Shown: positions 39,265-48,461 of the stretch, piece after piece
Position numbering within the stretch: the first letter of the stretch is position 1
Layout of the letters: each line of letters begins with the position of its first letter
Assembly: GCA_949283935.1 (NCBI GenBank)
Contig: CASDUJ010000006.1
Location: 78,147-142,146 of the forward strand
Length of the DNA stretch: 64,000 nt
Source: an uncultured bacterium
GTDB lineage: Bacteria > Cyanobacteriota > Vampirovibrionia > Gastranaerophilales > JAILCC01
Direction of reading: 5' to 3'
Notes under the pieces: model-generated
The model's database searches: none
The model's input: only the letters and a program-made list of their open reading frames with translations
What the model was told of the DNA's origin: nothing
Made by a program: the position numbers and the translations under genes

Positions 39265-39885
39265 ATGGAAAAATTTTCGAAAATTTTTATTTTGATATTA
39301 GTTGTTTTGCTTTTTCAGCTTTATGTAATTGAAGATAATTTCATTTACGCTAAGCCAAAAGACACAAATGAAACAGAAAAAGCAAATTATATGAAAGAAA
39401 TGGAAGAATCTCAGCCCAAAAAAGATTTGGATTACCAAGCAATTTTTGACAATTTAGAAAACATTCAAGTGAAATTTATACATGATGAAGATCCTGATGA
39501 ATATTACGACACACAAAAAATTTACTTTTCTCCGTACCCATTAATTAGATTAACTCAAAAACTTTACGTAAAAAATCAAACTATTGAACCTGGATTTTAT
39601 CTTTTAACTCCAAGAGAATATAATGGAAAACGTTGTGTATTATTTAAACAGGCTGGAAAAATAAAACATATAGTTCCTATATTTGAATACAAAAAAATAA
39701 TTGTAGAATTAGAATATAACAAACCACCTAAAAAATGGTGGCAGATAAGGGACAGGTATACGTTTCAGACTCAATATTACGAAAGAAAAATTAGAGCCTT
39801 TGACGTTTATAGCAATTTTTATGAAATAGATTTATATTATCGAGATGGATTATATAAAATGCTTTTCAAAAAGAATCCTTATTAA
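39265..39885 (+). CDS. Exported protein of unknown function
   Basis: From the ATG at 39265 the 206-residue product begins MEKFSKIFILILVVLLFQL, a signal peptide or membrane anchor. The mature part is rich in Tyr, Lys and aromatic residues (IYFSPYPLIRLTQKLYVKNQ, then KKWWQIRDRYTFQTQYYERK) and looks beta-rich. I recognise no family. The longer frame from 39193 starts inside the eno terminator and is rejected. It stands between that terminator and the his genes, so it is probably its own transcription unit. Confidence 0.65.
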   Translation: MEKFSKIFILILVVLLFQLYVIEDNFIYAKPKDTNETEKANYMKEMEESQPKKDLDYQAIFDNLENIQVKFIHDEDPDEYYDTQKIYFSPYPLIRLTQKLYVKNQTIEPGFYLLTPREYNGKRCVLFKQAGKIKHIVPIFEYKKIIVELEYNKPPKKWWQIRDRYTFQTQYYERKIRAFDVYSNFYEIDLYYRDGLYKMLFKKNPY

Positions 39886-39953
39886 ATTGTAGTTATGAAA
39901 AAATAACTTAATATGTTAGAATAATTTGAGTAAAACATGTTAAGAGGTACATT

Positions 39954-41177
39954 ATGATAATCCCTAGTATAGACATTATGGACGGAAAAGCTGTTCAATT
40001 AAAACAAGGCACGACAAAAGTATTAGAAAGGGAAAATGTTTTTGAATTAGCGGAATATTTTTCACATTTTGGAGAAATTGCCATTGTTGATCTTGATGCT
40101 GCAATGGGGAAGGGAGATAATTTTGATTTAATAAAACAATTAATAAAAAAATATCCAGCTAGAGTAGGTGGTGGAATAAGAACAGCAAAAAAAGCCAAAG
40201 AACTTATTGCAGCTGGAGCAAAAAAAGTTATCATAGGTACAGCAGCCTCAGAAGCGCTTTTAAGCGAACTTCCGAAAAACAATGTAATAGTAGCAATAGA
40301 CACTAAAAATGGGAAAATAGTAACTCATGGCTGGTTAAATACTACTGAATTTAAACCTGAAGAATATATTAATAAATTTGATAATTATTGTTCCGGATAT
40401 CTTTACACTATTGTTGAAAAAGAAGGAATGATGGGAGGAACAGATTTAGATTCAATAAAAAGAATAAGAGAACTTACAGAAAATGAAATTACAGCAGCTG
40501 GAGGAATTTGTACTTTAGAAGAAATAAAGCAAATAAATGATACTGGTGTAAATTGTCAACTTGGAATGGCTCTTTACACAGGTAAACTTGATATGACTGA
40601 AGCCTATTGTTCTTTATTAAAATTTAATGAACAAGGATTAATTCCTACAATAGTACAAGATAAAGATTCTAAACAAGTTTTAATGTTAGCATATTCTAAC
40701 AAAGATTCACTGGAAAAATCTTTTAAAGAAGGTCTTGCTACATATTATTCGCGTTCAAGAAAAGTATTATGGACAAAAGGAGCAACATCAGGAAATACTC
40801 AGAAATTAGTTAGCGTAAAAGCTGATTGTGACAAAGATAGTTTATTATTTACTGTTGAACAAAAAGGTGTAGCTTGTCATACTGGGGCATATTCATGTTT
40901 TGGCGAAAAAGAATTTGTTATTAAAGATTTAATTTCTGTATTAAAGCAAAGACTTGCCGAACAACCTGAAGGTTCATTTACAACAAAACTATTTAATGAT
41001 GAATTTTATTTAAAAAGAAAAATCATGGAAGAAGCTTTTGAAGTAGTAAATTATGAACAAGGTGATGGATTAGGTTGGGAAGTAGCTGATTTAACCTATT
41101 TTGTTTTAACTTTTATGGTAAAACATGGATTGGAAATTGAAGATGTATTGACTAATTTAGCTTCCAGAAGAAAGTAA
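39954..41177 (+). CDS. Trifunctional HisA-HisI-HisE fusion
   Basis: The 407-residue protein joins three histidine enzymes. Residues 1 to about 218 are the HisA isomerase barrel with both catalytic aspartates, Asp7 (PSIDIMDG) and Asp116 (VAIDTKNG), and the phosphate loops VGGGIR and AAGGI. Residues about 222-322 are the HisI cyclohydrolase (SRSRKVLWTKGATSGNTQ; metal cysteines 292, 308, 315). Residues about 325-407 are the HisE pyrophosphohydrolase (KRKIMEEAFEV, WEVADLTYF). HisIE fusions are common; adding HisA is rare. It would catalyse HisE, HisI and HisA steps, three consecutive reactions. RBS AGAGG precedes the ATG. hisD follows after four bases. Confidence 0.9.
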   Translation: MIIPSIDIMDGKAVQLKQGTTKVLERENVFELAEYFSHFGEIAIVDLDAAMGKGDNFDLIKQLIKKYPARVGGGIRTAKKAKELIAAGAKKVIIGTAASEALLSELPKNNVIVAIDTKNGKIVTHGWLNTTEFKPEEYINKFDNYCSGYLYTIVEKEGMMGGTDLDSIKRIRELTENEITAAGGICTLEEIKQINDTGVNCQLGMALYTGKLDMTEAYCSLLKFNEQGLIPTIVQDKDSKQVLMLAYSNKDSLEKSFKEGLATYYSRSRKVLWTKGATSGNTQKLVSVKADCDKDSLLFTVEQKGVACHTGAYSCFGEKEFVIKDLISVLKQRLAEQPEGSFTTKLFNDEFYLKRKIMEEAFEVVNYEQGDGLGWEVADLTYFVLTFMVKHGLEIEDVLTNLASRRK

Positions 41178-41181
41178 ATTT

Positions 41182-42423
41182 ATGAAAACGATAGCATACA
41201 AAGATTTACCAAAAGATTTTTTCAAATACAAAGAGTTTGAAGCAATATCAACGGTAGAAAAAATTATTTCTGATATAAAACAAAATGGAGATGATGCAGT
41301 AAAAAAATACTGCAAACAATTTGATGGAGAAATAAATGAACTTGAAGTAACTCAAAAAGAAATTGAAGAAGCATTTAAAAATGTAAATTCAAATGTTATA
41401 AAAGCAATAAAACAAAGTATTTCTAACGTAAAAATCTTTGCTCAAGCTCAATTAAATTCAATTAAAGAATTTGAAATTGAAAACAACGGAATGAAACTTG
41501 GACAAAAAATAATTCCAATAGAAAAAACCGGAGCGTATGTACCTGGAGGAAATTATCCTTTACCATCTTCGGCAATTATGTCGTGTGTTCCTGCCAAAGT
41601 TGCTGGAGTAAAAGAAATAATAATGTGTTCTCCTAAAATCAAGGATATTACAATAGTAGCTGGAATTTTAGCTGGAGCTGATAAAATTTTCAAAATAGGT
41701 GGAGTTCAAGCAATAGCAGCAATGGCATACGGCACACAAAGTATTCCAAAAGTAGACAAGATTACTGGACCTGGGAATAAATTTGTAACATATGCAAAGA
41801 AACAAATTTTTGGAAACTGTGGTATTGATTTTCTTGCAGGTCCTTCTGAAGTAATGATCATTGCTGATAATATGGCAAAAGCAGAATTAATAGCTGCAGA
41901 TATGCTTGCTCAATGTGAACATGATGTTGATGCAAATGCTATTTTAGTTACGAATAATGAATTATTAGCAAAATCTGTTCAAGAAAAAATAAGTAAATTT
42001 CTTAAAAGTTTAAAAACAGCAGAAATAGCACAAAAGGCTTTAGAAAATTCTTACATAATAATAGTGAATAATTTAGACGAAGCAATCGAAATAGCTAACA
42101 GAAAAGCACCTGAACATTTAGAATTAATGACCAAAGAAAATGAAAATTTAAAAAAAAGACTAACTTGTTATGGTTCTTTGTTTTTGGGATCTTTGTCAGC
42201 AGAAGCAATAGGCGATTATTGTTCCGGCACAAATCATATTCTTCCAACAAACAAAGTAGCGAGGTATTCGGGGGGATTAAGTGTTTTTGATTTTGTTAAA
42301 ATTTTAACTTACCAAGAAGCAATACCTCAAAAATCGCGAGAAATAACAAATACAGCCGCTTTTTTGGCAGAAACAGAAGGCTTATACGCTCACAAACTTG
42401 CATGCGAAATAAGATTAAATTAG
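41182..42423 (+). CDS. hisD: Histidinol dehydrogenase
   Basis: The 413-residue NAD-dependent, zinc-bound enzyme oxidises histidinol to histidine in two steps. Conserved parts include YVPGGNYPLPSSAIM, ITGPGNKFVTYAK, GPSEVMIIAD, AQCEHDVDANA and APEHLEL. The length is slightly short but complete. It follows the HisA-HisI-HisE fusion by four bases; the two genes together cover the second, third and fourth steps and the last step of the pathway. Confidence 0.95.
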   Translation: MKTIAYKDLPKDFFKYKEFEAISTVEKIISDIKQNGDDAVKKYCKQFDGEINELEVTQKEIEEAFKNVNSNVIKAIKQSISNVKIFAQAQLNSIKEFEIENNGMKLGQKIIPIEKTGAYVPGGNYPLPSSAIMSCVPAKVAGVKEIIMCSPKIKDITIVAGILAGADKIFKIGGVQAIAAMAYGTQSIPKVDKITGPGNKFVTYAKKQIFGNCGIDFLAGPSEVMIIADNMAKAELIAADMLAQCEHDVDANAILVTNNELLAKSVQEKISKFLKSLKTAEIAQKALENSYIIIVNNLDEAIEIANRKAPEHLELMTKENENLKKRLTCYGSLFLGSLSAEAIGDYCSGTNHILPTNKVARYSGGLSVFDFVKILTYQEAIPQKSREITNTAAFLAETEGLYAHKLACEIRLN

Positions 42424-42489
42424 AAATCCAGATTAGTTAACAATTTTTCCTTCTGTTTTGTTTTAATTAAATAGTGAAGGTAAGATAAA

Positions 42490-44112
42490 ATGATAGTTTC
42501 TAATCGTCCAACGCAAGAAGAATTACTACAAACATTTGCGCCATTTATTAACAAGACGCAAATAAATAAGACTACTTCGTCGCCAAAATTGTCTCAAAAT
42601 GATCAATTTGAAAAGAAATATGGAATAATATATACAGGAACAGCATTAGCTGCAGGTGCAGGAATTTTATACTTTTTACACAGAGGTGGTAAACTTTTTA
42701 ATTTTACAAATTTTGTCAAAAAATATGCTACAAAATTAACAGCAAAAACAATTGAAAGTTTACAAAATGCAAAAACATCAAATATAGACTTTATTCAAAG
42801 AATAAAACTTAATACATCTTTAAAAATATCCAATGGATTAAAGAAACTTCAAGGATTGGGAAATATAAATCCCGTAAAAGATATAGCAGCAGATACTTTT
42901 TTAAAGAAAATAAGGCTTAAACCTATGTTTGATAGAATTACAAAACTTTTCACTGCATATGGCAAAAATTTAGCTTTAAAGAAATATAAAATTCCTCAAG
43001 AAGATTTAGCAAAACTCCAAAAATCTTTTGAAGAAGCTGCGCAAATAATAGAAAAACTTCCTGCTAATTCATTAAAAAACTCTTCACCTAAAATTCTATC
43101 TGAAAAACTTCGAAAACTTTCCACATTTTCTCAAACAGAATTAGAAGACATTATAAAAAATTTTGGCTCAAGATTTGATGAAATAGTTGATGTCCTCAAT
43201 AAAAATTCTGAAACAGAATTTCTTAAAGTAATGAAAAATTTGAAAGGAAATTCTTTAAAACAAAAAATTATTGAAAAATTCAAAGAATTTGGAGATTTTA
43301 TTCCGGAGAAAACGATGGAACCTTATAAAAAGAGAATTTTTTCTCCACTTTTCAAGTCTAAATCCAAAATTTCCAATAGTGTTATAGATTTACATAAAAA
43401 TCTTACCAATTCTATAAACAATATTTTTTATGACAATTCTTTACAAAATTCAGAATTACGTAAATGTTATTTAGATTTATGTGATTTAGCTGAAAAATTT
43501 AAAAATCCTAAAAAATATAATCTAAATAGAATAGATGTAAAAAAAGATTTGGTTAAAGCTTTAGAAACTGCTAGCAAAAAATTTCAAGAACTAAAACCTG
43601 AAACAAACAAATCAAAACTAGTGAAAGAACTATTAGATTTAGTACAAAATGACCAAAAAGGTGCTATAGAAGAAGCTATAAATATCTGCAAAATTTTAAA
43701 AGAACATAATCCTTCCTTATATATAAAATTAATTACTCAAAGAAATAAATTCCAAAAAAGCTTTAACAGAGCAATTGATTTTGAAACTGACAAAACTTAC
43801 AGAAAACTTTTAGATTTTTCTTTACATTCGCTAGCAACTGATTTATTTACTCAAGCATTAGGAATTGGATCAATTTTGTACATTTTGATGAACAGTAAAA
43901 AAAGTAAAGAAGAAAAAATTTCTGCAAATCTGAAAACCGGAATTCCTGTTGCCGGAGGTTTGATTATAGGATTTTTATGTAATTTAAGACAAGTAGCTTC
44001 TGGACCTGGAGCATTATTTTTCGCAACAATAGCAGGACTTATTTTAAATAGAATAGGTACGGTTACAAATAACTTTTATTTAAAAAGCCATAATTTAAAT
44101 ACAAAAGCTTAA
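42490..44112 (+). CDS. Large membrane-associated protein of unknown function
   Basis: The 540-residue protein has a polar N-terminus, one membrane segment (about 45-66, TGTALAAGAGILYFLH), a long lysine-rich helical middle (about 70-445) and three or so hydrophobic segments at the C-terminus (about 455-530, including IPVAGGLIIGFLCNLR). I recognise no family or catalytic motif. The middle looks like extended helical bundles. Codon usage matches its neighbours, so it is a native gene, probably lineage-specific. The ATG has AAGG about eight bases upstream. It is convergent with glgA with no gap. Confidence 0.65.
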   Translation: MIVSNRPTQEELLQTFAPFINKTQINKTTSSPKLSQNDQFEKKYGIIYTGTALAAGAGILYFLHRGGKLFNFTNFVKKYATKLTAKTIESLQNAKTSNIDFIQRIKLNTSLKISNGLKKLQGLGNINPVKDIAADTFLKKIRLKPMFDRITKLFTAYGKNLALKKYKIPQEDLAKLQKSFEEAAQIIEKLPANSLKNSSPKILSEKLRKLSTFSQTELEDIIKNFGSRFDEIVDVLNKNSETEFLKVMKNLKGNSLKQKIIEKFKEFGDFIPEKTMEPYKKRIFSPLFKSKSKISNSVIDLHKNLTNSINNIFYDNSLQNSELRKCYLDLCDLAEKFKNPKKYNLNRIDVKKDLVKALETASKKFQELKPETNKSKLVKELLDLVQNDQKGAIEEAINICKILKEHNPSLYIKLITQRNKFQKSFNRAIDFETDKTYRKLLDFSLHSLATDLFTQALGIGSILYILMNSKKSKEEKISANLKTGIPVAGGLIIGFLCNLRQVASGPGALFFATIAGLILNRIGTVTNNFYLKSHNLNTKA

Positions 44113-45570
44113 TTATTTTAGGCCGCAAGCATCTTCATAAAGCCAAATATATTTTTGCGCACTTTGGTTCCAACTAAAATCTTGTGCCATAGCAGATTTA
44201 ACAATTTTTTCCCAAGTTTTTTTATTTTTGTATATATCCATTGCCCAACGCATAGTATTTAGTAAACCATTTGCATCATAATTCCAAAATTTAAAACCCG
44301 TTCCTTCTTCTGTTTGTGGATTAAAATTTTGAACTGTATCAACAAGGCCACCTGTTTCTCGAACTAAAGGTAATGTTCCATAAGCCATTGCAATAAGTTG
44401 ACTTATCCCGCAAGGTTCAAATCTACTTGGCATTAAAAAAATATCTGCACCTGAATATATATATTCAGCTTCAGTAGCATTATAACCGATAAAATCTCTT
44501 ATGTTTTTTGAATTTAAGCCTAAATCTCTAAACATATTTTCATACCAACCATCTCCAGAACCCAAAACAACCATTTGTGCTCGCATTTGCTTAAATTCAT
44601 GAGCTATCGCAGCAATTAAATCAAGTCCTTTTTGATCTACAAGTCTTGAAACAATACCAAACAAAGGAATTTCCGCATTTACTTCTAATCCATATTTTTT
44701 TTGCAACCAAGTTTTACATTCTTTTTTGCCACTTAAATTTTTTGAAGAATAATTTTTTACAATCTTTTTGTCTTTTGCAGGATTATATAAATCATAATCT
44801 ATTCCATTTAATATCCCACAAGTTTTATATTTATTATCTCTTAAAATTTCATCTAATCCTTCTCCATATTCAGAACGCATAATTTCTTCTGCATAAGTAG
44901 GCGAAACTGTAGTAACTTTATCAGCAAATTTTATTGCCCCTTTCATCATATTTACTTCGCCATAACATTCAAGCATATCATATCTCCAAGCCCAATCTGA
45001 AGGAAATCCTATAAAATCTAAAATATCTTTGGAATATCTACCCTGATAAGCTAAATTATGAATGGTAAAAATTGTCTTTGCCCCACTTAAACCTGGACAA
45101 AATTTAAAATTATGTTTAATATGCATTGGAATAGTGGCAGTATGCCAATCGTTACAATGAATTATATCAGGACAAAAATTTAAAAGACGAGAAAACTCAA
45201 GAGCAGCTTTGGAAAAAACTGCATAACGTTCTTGCTCAAAACGATTTGAAACCCATTGAGGATAAACCCAAGCAAAATTACCAAAATAACCATCATTAGC
45301 AAGAAAATAAATTTCGACATCACTATCAGGTAAATATCCTTTAGCAACTCCTAAACCAATATCAGAACAACCCATTTGCACAATAATTGGAGGAAAATCA
45401 ATAAATTTTATTCCAAATTTTTCTTTATCTATACAACCATACAAAGGCATAACTACTTTTATGTTATGTCCAGCTTTTTTGATTGCTTTAGGAAGACTTC
45501 CTGCTACATCAGCTAGTCCACCAACTTTTGCAAAAGGAGAAACTTCTGCTGAAACAAAAAGAATATTCAT
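44113..45570 (-). CDS. glgA: Glycogen synthase (ADP-glucose)
   Basis: From the ATG at 45570 the 485-residue GT5 enzyme begins MNILFVSAEVSPFAKVGGLA, with the KVGGL ADP-glucose site. Its C-terminal catalytic lobe has MPSRFEPCGISQLIAMAYG and the ETGGLVDTV loop. It extends alpha-1,4-glucan for storage. GAGGT five bases upstream fixes the start; a longer frame from 45615 lacks a ribosome site. No other glg gene is in the window. It is downstream of the ExbD genes on the same strand with an 85-base gap. Confidence 0.93.
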   Translation of the reverse strand: MNILFVSAEVSPFAKVGGLADVAGSLPKAIKKAGHNIKVVMPLYGCIDKEKFGIKFIDFPPIIVQMGCSDIGLGVAKGYLPDSDVEIYFLANDGYFGNFAWVYPQWVSNRFEQERYAVFSKAALEFSRLLNFCPDIIHCNDWHTATIPMHIKHNFKFCPGLSGAKTIFTIHNLAYQGRYSKDILDFIGFPSDWAWRYDMLECYGEVNMMKGAIKFADKVTTVSPTYAEEIMRSEYGEGLDEILRDNKYKTCGILNGIDYDLYNPAKDKKIVKNYSSKNLSGKKECKTWLQKKYGLEVNAEIPLFGIVSRLVDQKGLDLIAAIAHEFKQMRAQMVVLGSGDGWYENMFRDLGLNSKNIRDFIGYNATEAEYIYSGADIFLMPSRFEPCGISQLIAMAYGTLPLVRETGGLVDTVQNFNPQTEEGTGFKFWNYDANGLLNTMRWAMDIYKNKKTWEKIVKSAMAQDFSWNQSAQKYIWLYEDACGLK

Positions 45571-45655
45571 TTTTACCTCATTATAATTTAACCGTTTAAA
45601 GTCATTATACTTCAAAATGAAAATTCTTCATAATATCTTGAATTAATAAAATAAA

Positions 45656-46063
45656 TTATTCTTCAACTAAAGAAATACTAAATATACCAGCACTTCTAGC
45701 CAAATCCATTAATTTTACTACAGCTCCATGAGTAGAATTTTCTGCTGCTCTTATTAATAATCCACCATCTTTTTCTTTTGCATTTTCTTTTAATGTTTTC
45801 ATTAAATCTTTTTCAAGAATTGATTGATCACCTATAAAATAAAAACCATTTTCATCTATATCTATTGTTAAAATTTTAGGTTCTTTCATTTCTTCTTGTG
45901 CCTCTTGAGCGCTTGGAACTGCAAGACTTAACCCTTGCTGGTCAAGCATAGGAGCAACAACCATCATAATAATAAGTAATACCAAAAATATATCCGTTAA
46001 TGGAGTTATATTAATTTCATTAAATGTTTTTCTTTGTTTTCTTTTTGTTCCGCTAATTGACAT
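45656..46063 (-). CDS. ExbD/TolR-family protein (second copy)
   Basis: The 135-residue protein has the ExbD/TolR signature FNEINITPLTDIFLVLLIIMMV, a single N-terminal membrane helix with the proton-conducting Asp in PLTDIFLV, and a periplasmic domain. Its start overlaps the stop of the first ExbD gene by one base (TAATG), so translation is coupled. The two ExbD proteins share the helix almost exactly but diverge beyond it. Confidence 0.88.
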   Translation of the reverse strand: MSISGTKRKQRKTFNEINITPLTDIFLVLLIIMMVVAPMLDQQGLSLAVPSAQEAQEEMKEPKILTIDIDENGFYFIGDQSILEKDLMKTLKENAKEKDGGLLIRAAENSTHGAVVKLMDLARSAGIFSISLVEE

Positions 46064-46527
46064 TATTCCTCCTCAGGAGTTTGTTTTTGGGCATTTTTTA
46101 TTAATTCTTTTTGTTGCTTTTTATTCAGTGGTTCACCTGCAACAGTAAGTTTTTCGTAACCACTTAGTTGGGCAGCTTTCATAATTTTCATTATTTCAGA
46201 GCTTTTTGTATTTTCGTCAGCCTTAACAACTACGCTTTTGTCAGGAGATAATTCTAGTAATGATTTTAATTGTTCTTCAAGTTGAGCTCCTGTTATTTGA
46301 GTTTCATTTACAAAAAGCATACCATCTTTTGTAACACTTACTACTACTTGTTTATTTTCAACATTTATTCCACTATTTACTTCAGGAATAGCTATATTTT
46401 GATCAACAGAAGAAAAAGTAGGAGCCAATACCATCATAATTATAAGCAACACCAAAAAAATATCTGTTAATGGAGTGATATTAATTTCATTAAATATTTT
46501 ACCTTTTTCATTAGTTGAAATTGACAT
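46063..46527 (-). CDS. ExbD/TolR-family protein (first copy)
   Basis: The 154-residue protein has the same FNEINITPLTDIFLVLLIIMMV helix and a periplasmic domain with a polar tail (about 135-154). With the MotA/TolQ/ExbB protein upstream it forms a proton-driven motor unit. It is nine bases after the ExbB gene. Having two different ExbD-like partners suggests a hetero-assembly or alternative complexes. Confidence 0.88.
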   Translation of the reverse strand: MSISTNEKGKIFNEINITPLTDIFLVLLIIMMVLAPTFSSVDQNIAIPEVNSGINVENKQVVVSVTKDGMLFVNETQITGAQLEEQLKSLLELSPDKSVVVKADENTKSSEIMKIMKAAQLSGYEKLTVAGEPLNKKQQKELIKNAQKQTPEEE

Positions 46528-46536
46528 TTTGACCTC

Positions 46537-47211
46537 TTAAATTTGAGAATTAAATGTTTGAGTTTGCGAAGCTGCATTAGAAGAAAAAGTGTTTTTTTCT
46601 GTTTTGTCCGAATATGTAAGGAACAAAAGTTTCATTAATTGAAAATCACTTTCATATCTTGCAACAATACTTTGAAAAGTATTATAAAGAATAACTGCAA
46701 CAATTGCTACTCCAAGACCAAAAGCTGTAGCAATTAAGGCAGAACCTATTCCCATTGCAACAGCAGCACTTTGGTTACCTTGTGTTGCCAAATCTTGAAA
46801 AGTATAAAGAATTCTTACTACTGTTCCAAACAAACCTAAAAATGGAGCAACTCCACCTATTGTACCTAAAATAGGTAAATATTGTTCGAGTTTTCTAACA
46901 GCTAAACTAGTAGAAATATCAAAAGAAGCCGCAAAATCATTTTCTCCTGTTTGTTCTTCTAAAATTCTAATACCTTCTTCGGCAAGTTCACCTGTAACAC
47001 CACCTAGTTGAGTACTAAGCATTTGGGCTCCATTTAAATTATTTTTAACTAATTCGCTTCTTAATCTGCGAATAAAAGAAACAATGTCTCTTTTATTATC
47101 GTTGTAAAAGGCCCATCTATTCAGAGCAACTCCTATAGTCAAAATTGAACAAATCAAAATTGGTAAAAGTACCGGCCAGTCTAATTTGATTGAATGAATT
47201 AAAAGTTCCAT
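46537..47211 (-). CDS. ExbB/TolQ/MotA-family proton channel subunit
   Basis: The 224-residue protein has three membrane segments (about 12-28, 112-135, 155-180) and the family segment LPILGTIGGVAPFLGLFGTV, followed by AVAMGIGSALIATAFGLGVAI. It would form the pentameric channel around ExbD and harvest proton flow. The gene lies 32 bases after the TonB-like gene and nine before the first ExbD, the usual order. Confidence 0.92.
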   Translation of the reverse strand: MELLIHSIKLDWPVLLPILICSILTIGVALNRWAFYNDNKRDIVSFIRRLRSELVKNNLNGAQMLSTQLGGVTGELAEEGIRILEEQTGENDFAASFDISTSLAVRKLEQYLPILGTIGGVAPFLGLFGTVVRILYTFQDLATQGNQSAAVAMGIGSALIATAFGLGVAIVAVILYNTFQSIVARYESDFQLMKLLFLTYSDKTEKNTFSSNAASQTQTFNSQI

Positions 47212-47242
47212 ATTTATACCTCTCTTCTGTATTATTTTTTAT

Positions 47243-48388
47243 CTAAAATCTTGAAGAATTTACTCCAAAAACATTATAGTCGAAAGTAAATTGAATATCT
47301 ATATTTGAGCCCCTAAATTCTACAGGTAAAGGTCTAAAAGGAGCTGTAAGTTCAACTGCAGCAAGTGCTGCTTTGTCAGCTGCAGGTGTACCAGAAGACT
47401 TTACAACCTTTACATTTAATAATCTACCATCTTTTGCAATTTTAAACAAAAGTACTACACGTTTACTTTCATCTCCTCTTGGAGGATCCCAGTTAGCCTT
47501 AATTCTTCTGGACAATTCACTCATATATGGACCAAAATTGGGCTCTTTTATTGCATCTACTCCAGCAGCTCCTTTAGGATTTCCAGGGCCTGGATTACCT
47601 ACATTTCCTCCCCCTGGTGAATATGCACTACCTCTCCCTGTTCCTTTAGAAGAAGGATTACGCGCCGAATTTCCAGTAGAACCATAACCTCCTGAAGCTA
47701 TTATTGGTTTAGGAGTTCCAGAAGAATTTCCTCCATAATTACCTTTCGGTTTAGTAGAAACAGGACCTGAAGGTGTAGTTGCTATTTTGGGAATTCCTTT
47801 TGTTGGAGGAATAGGAAGCTTTATACCCGTAGGAGCCTTTGTCGGCGGAATTGATGGTTTTGCCGTTGGTTTTGGAGGCGACGGTGCCTTTTGTATAGCT
47901 TTTTTTACCGGAGCTTCTTTTTGTTGAACAATTTGTTGCTTTTGAATTGGTTTATTTGCCAAAGCTTTTTTTTGTGCTTGTTGTTTTTGAGGTAAACTTT
48001 TAGCTTGTTGACTAGGAGCACTTTTAGGCAATGCAGGCTGCGGAGGAGATATTTTTTTGTTTGGATCATGAATACCTCCTGCTTGCGTATTTCTATCTGC
48101 ACGCAAAGGTGTATTTTTATTTATAGGTTCTTTTTCAGGCTGAGTTACAAGAACAAATTCTATATCTTTAACTTTAGCTTGAGGCTTTTTGAAAAGCTCA
48201 AGATTAAAACCTAAAAACAACAATATAACAGGAACAATTAAAAATAAAATAAATACAATTCCATGAGAAACCGCAGACCAGCCAACAGCTTGTTCTAAGG
48301 GAATTCTCTCTTCTTCTTCTTTGTAAAGAGCTTGATCTTCAAAATTTTTTTCTTGTTTGTATGTGGGTTGTAATTGTTGCCTCAACAT
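47243..48388 (-). CDS. TonB/TolA-like energy transducer
   Basis: The 381-residue protein has one membrane helix (about 38-60), a Pro/Gln/Lys-rich spacer (about 90-205), a Gly/Ser-rich stretch (about 215-275) and a C-terminal TonB/TolA domain (about 280-381, with VVLLFKIAKDGRLLNVKVVKSSG). It would span the periplasm and pass motor force to outer-membrane proteins. Whether it is TonB (receptor uptake) or TolA-like (envelope constriction) is undecided: no TolB, Pal or receptor gene is beside it. It heads the four-gene operon. Confidence 0.87.
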   Translation of the reverse strand: MLRQQLQPTYKQEKNFEDQALYKEEEERIPLEQAVGWSAVSHGIVFILFLIVPVILLFLGFNLELFKKPQAKVKDIEFVLVTQPEKEPINKNTPLRADRNTQAGGIHDPNKKISPPQPALPKSAPSQQAKSLPQKQQAQKKALANKPIQKQQIVQQKEAPVKKAIQKAPSPPKPTAKPSIPPTKAPTGIKLPIPPTKGIPKIATTPSGPVSTKPKGNYGGNSSGTPKPIIASGGYGSTGNSARNPSSKGTGRGSAYSPGGGNVGNPGPGNPKGAAGVDAIKEPNFGPYMSELSRRIKANWDPPRGDESKRVVLLFKIAKDGRLLNVKVVKSSGTPAADKAALAAVELTAPFRPLPVEFRGSNIDIQFTFDYNVFGVNSSRF

Positions 48389-48461
48389 TAAAATTCCCCA
48401 ATCTCAATTTTTATAAAATTATTATCGCAATTAAAGATAATTTATCAATTAATCTTATCGG

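Noticed and set aside
44646..44882. Plus-strand frame opposite glgA
   Set aside because: It is a low-complexity shadow of glgA without ribosome site or protein features; similar opposite-strand frames over cimA, ilvB, rqcH and folP were rejected for the same reason.
45656..46527. The two ExbD genes as an assembly duplication
   Set aside because: They share the membrane helix but differ in length and sequence over the periplasmic part, so they are true paralogues.
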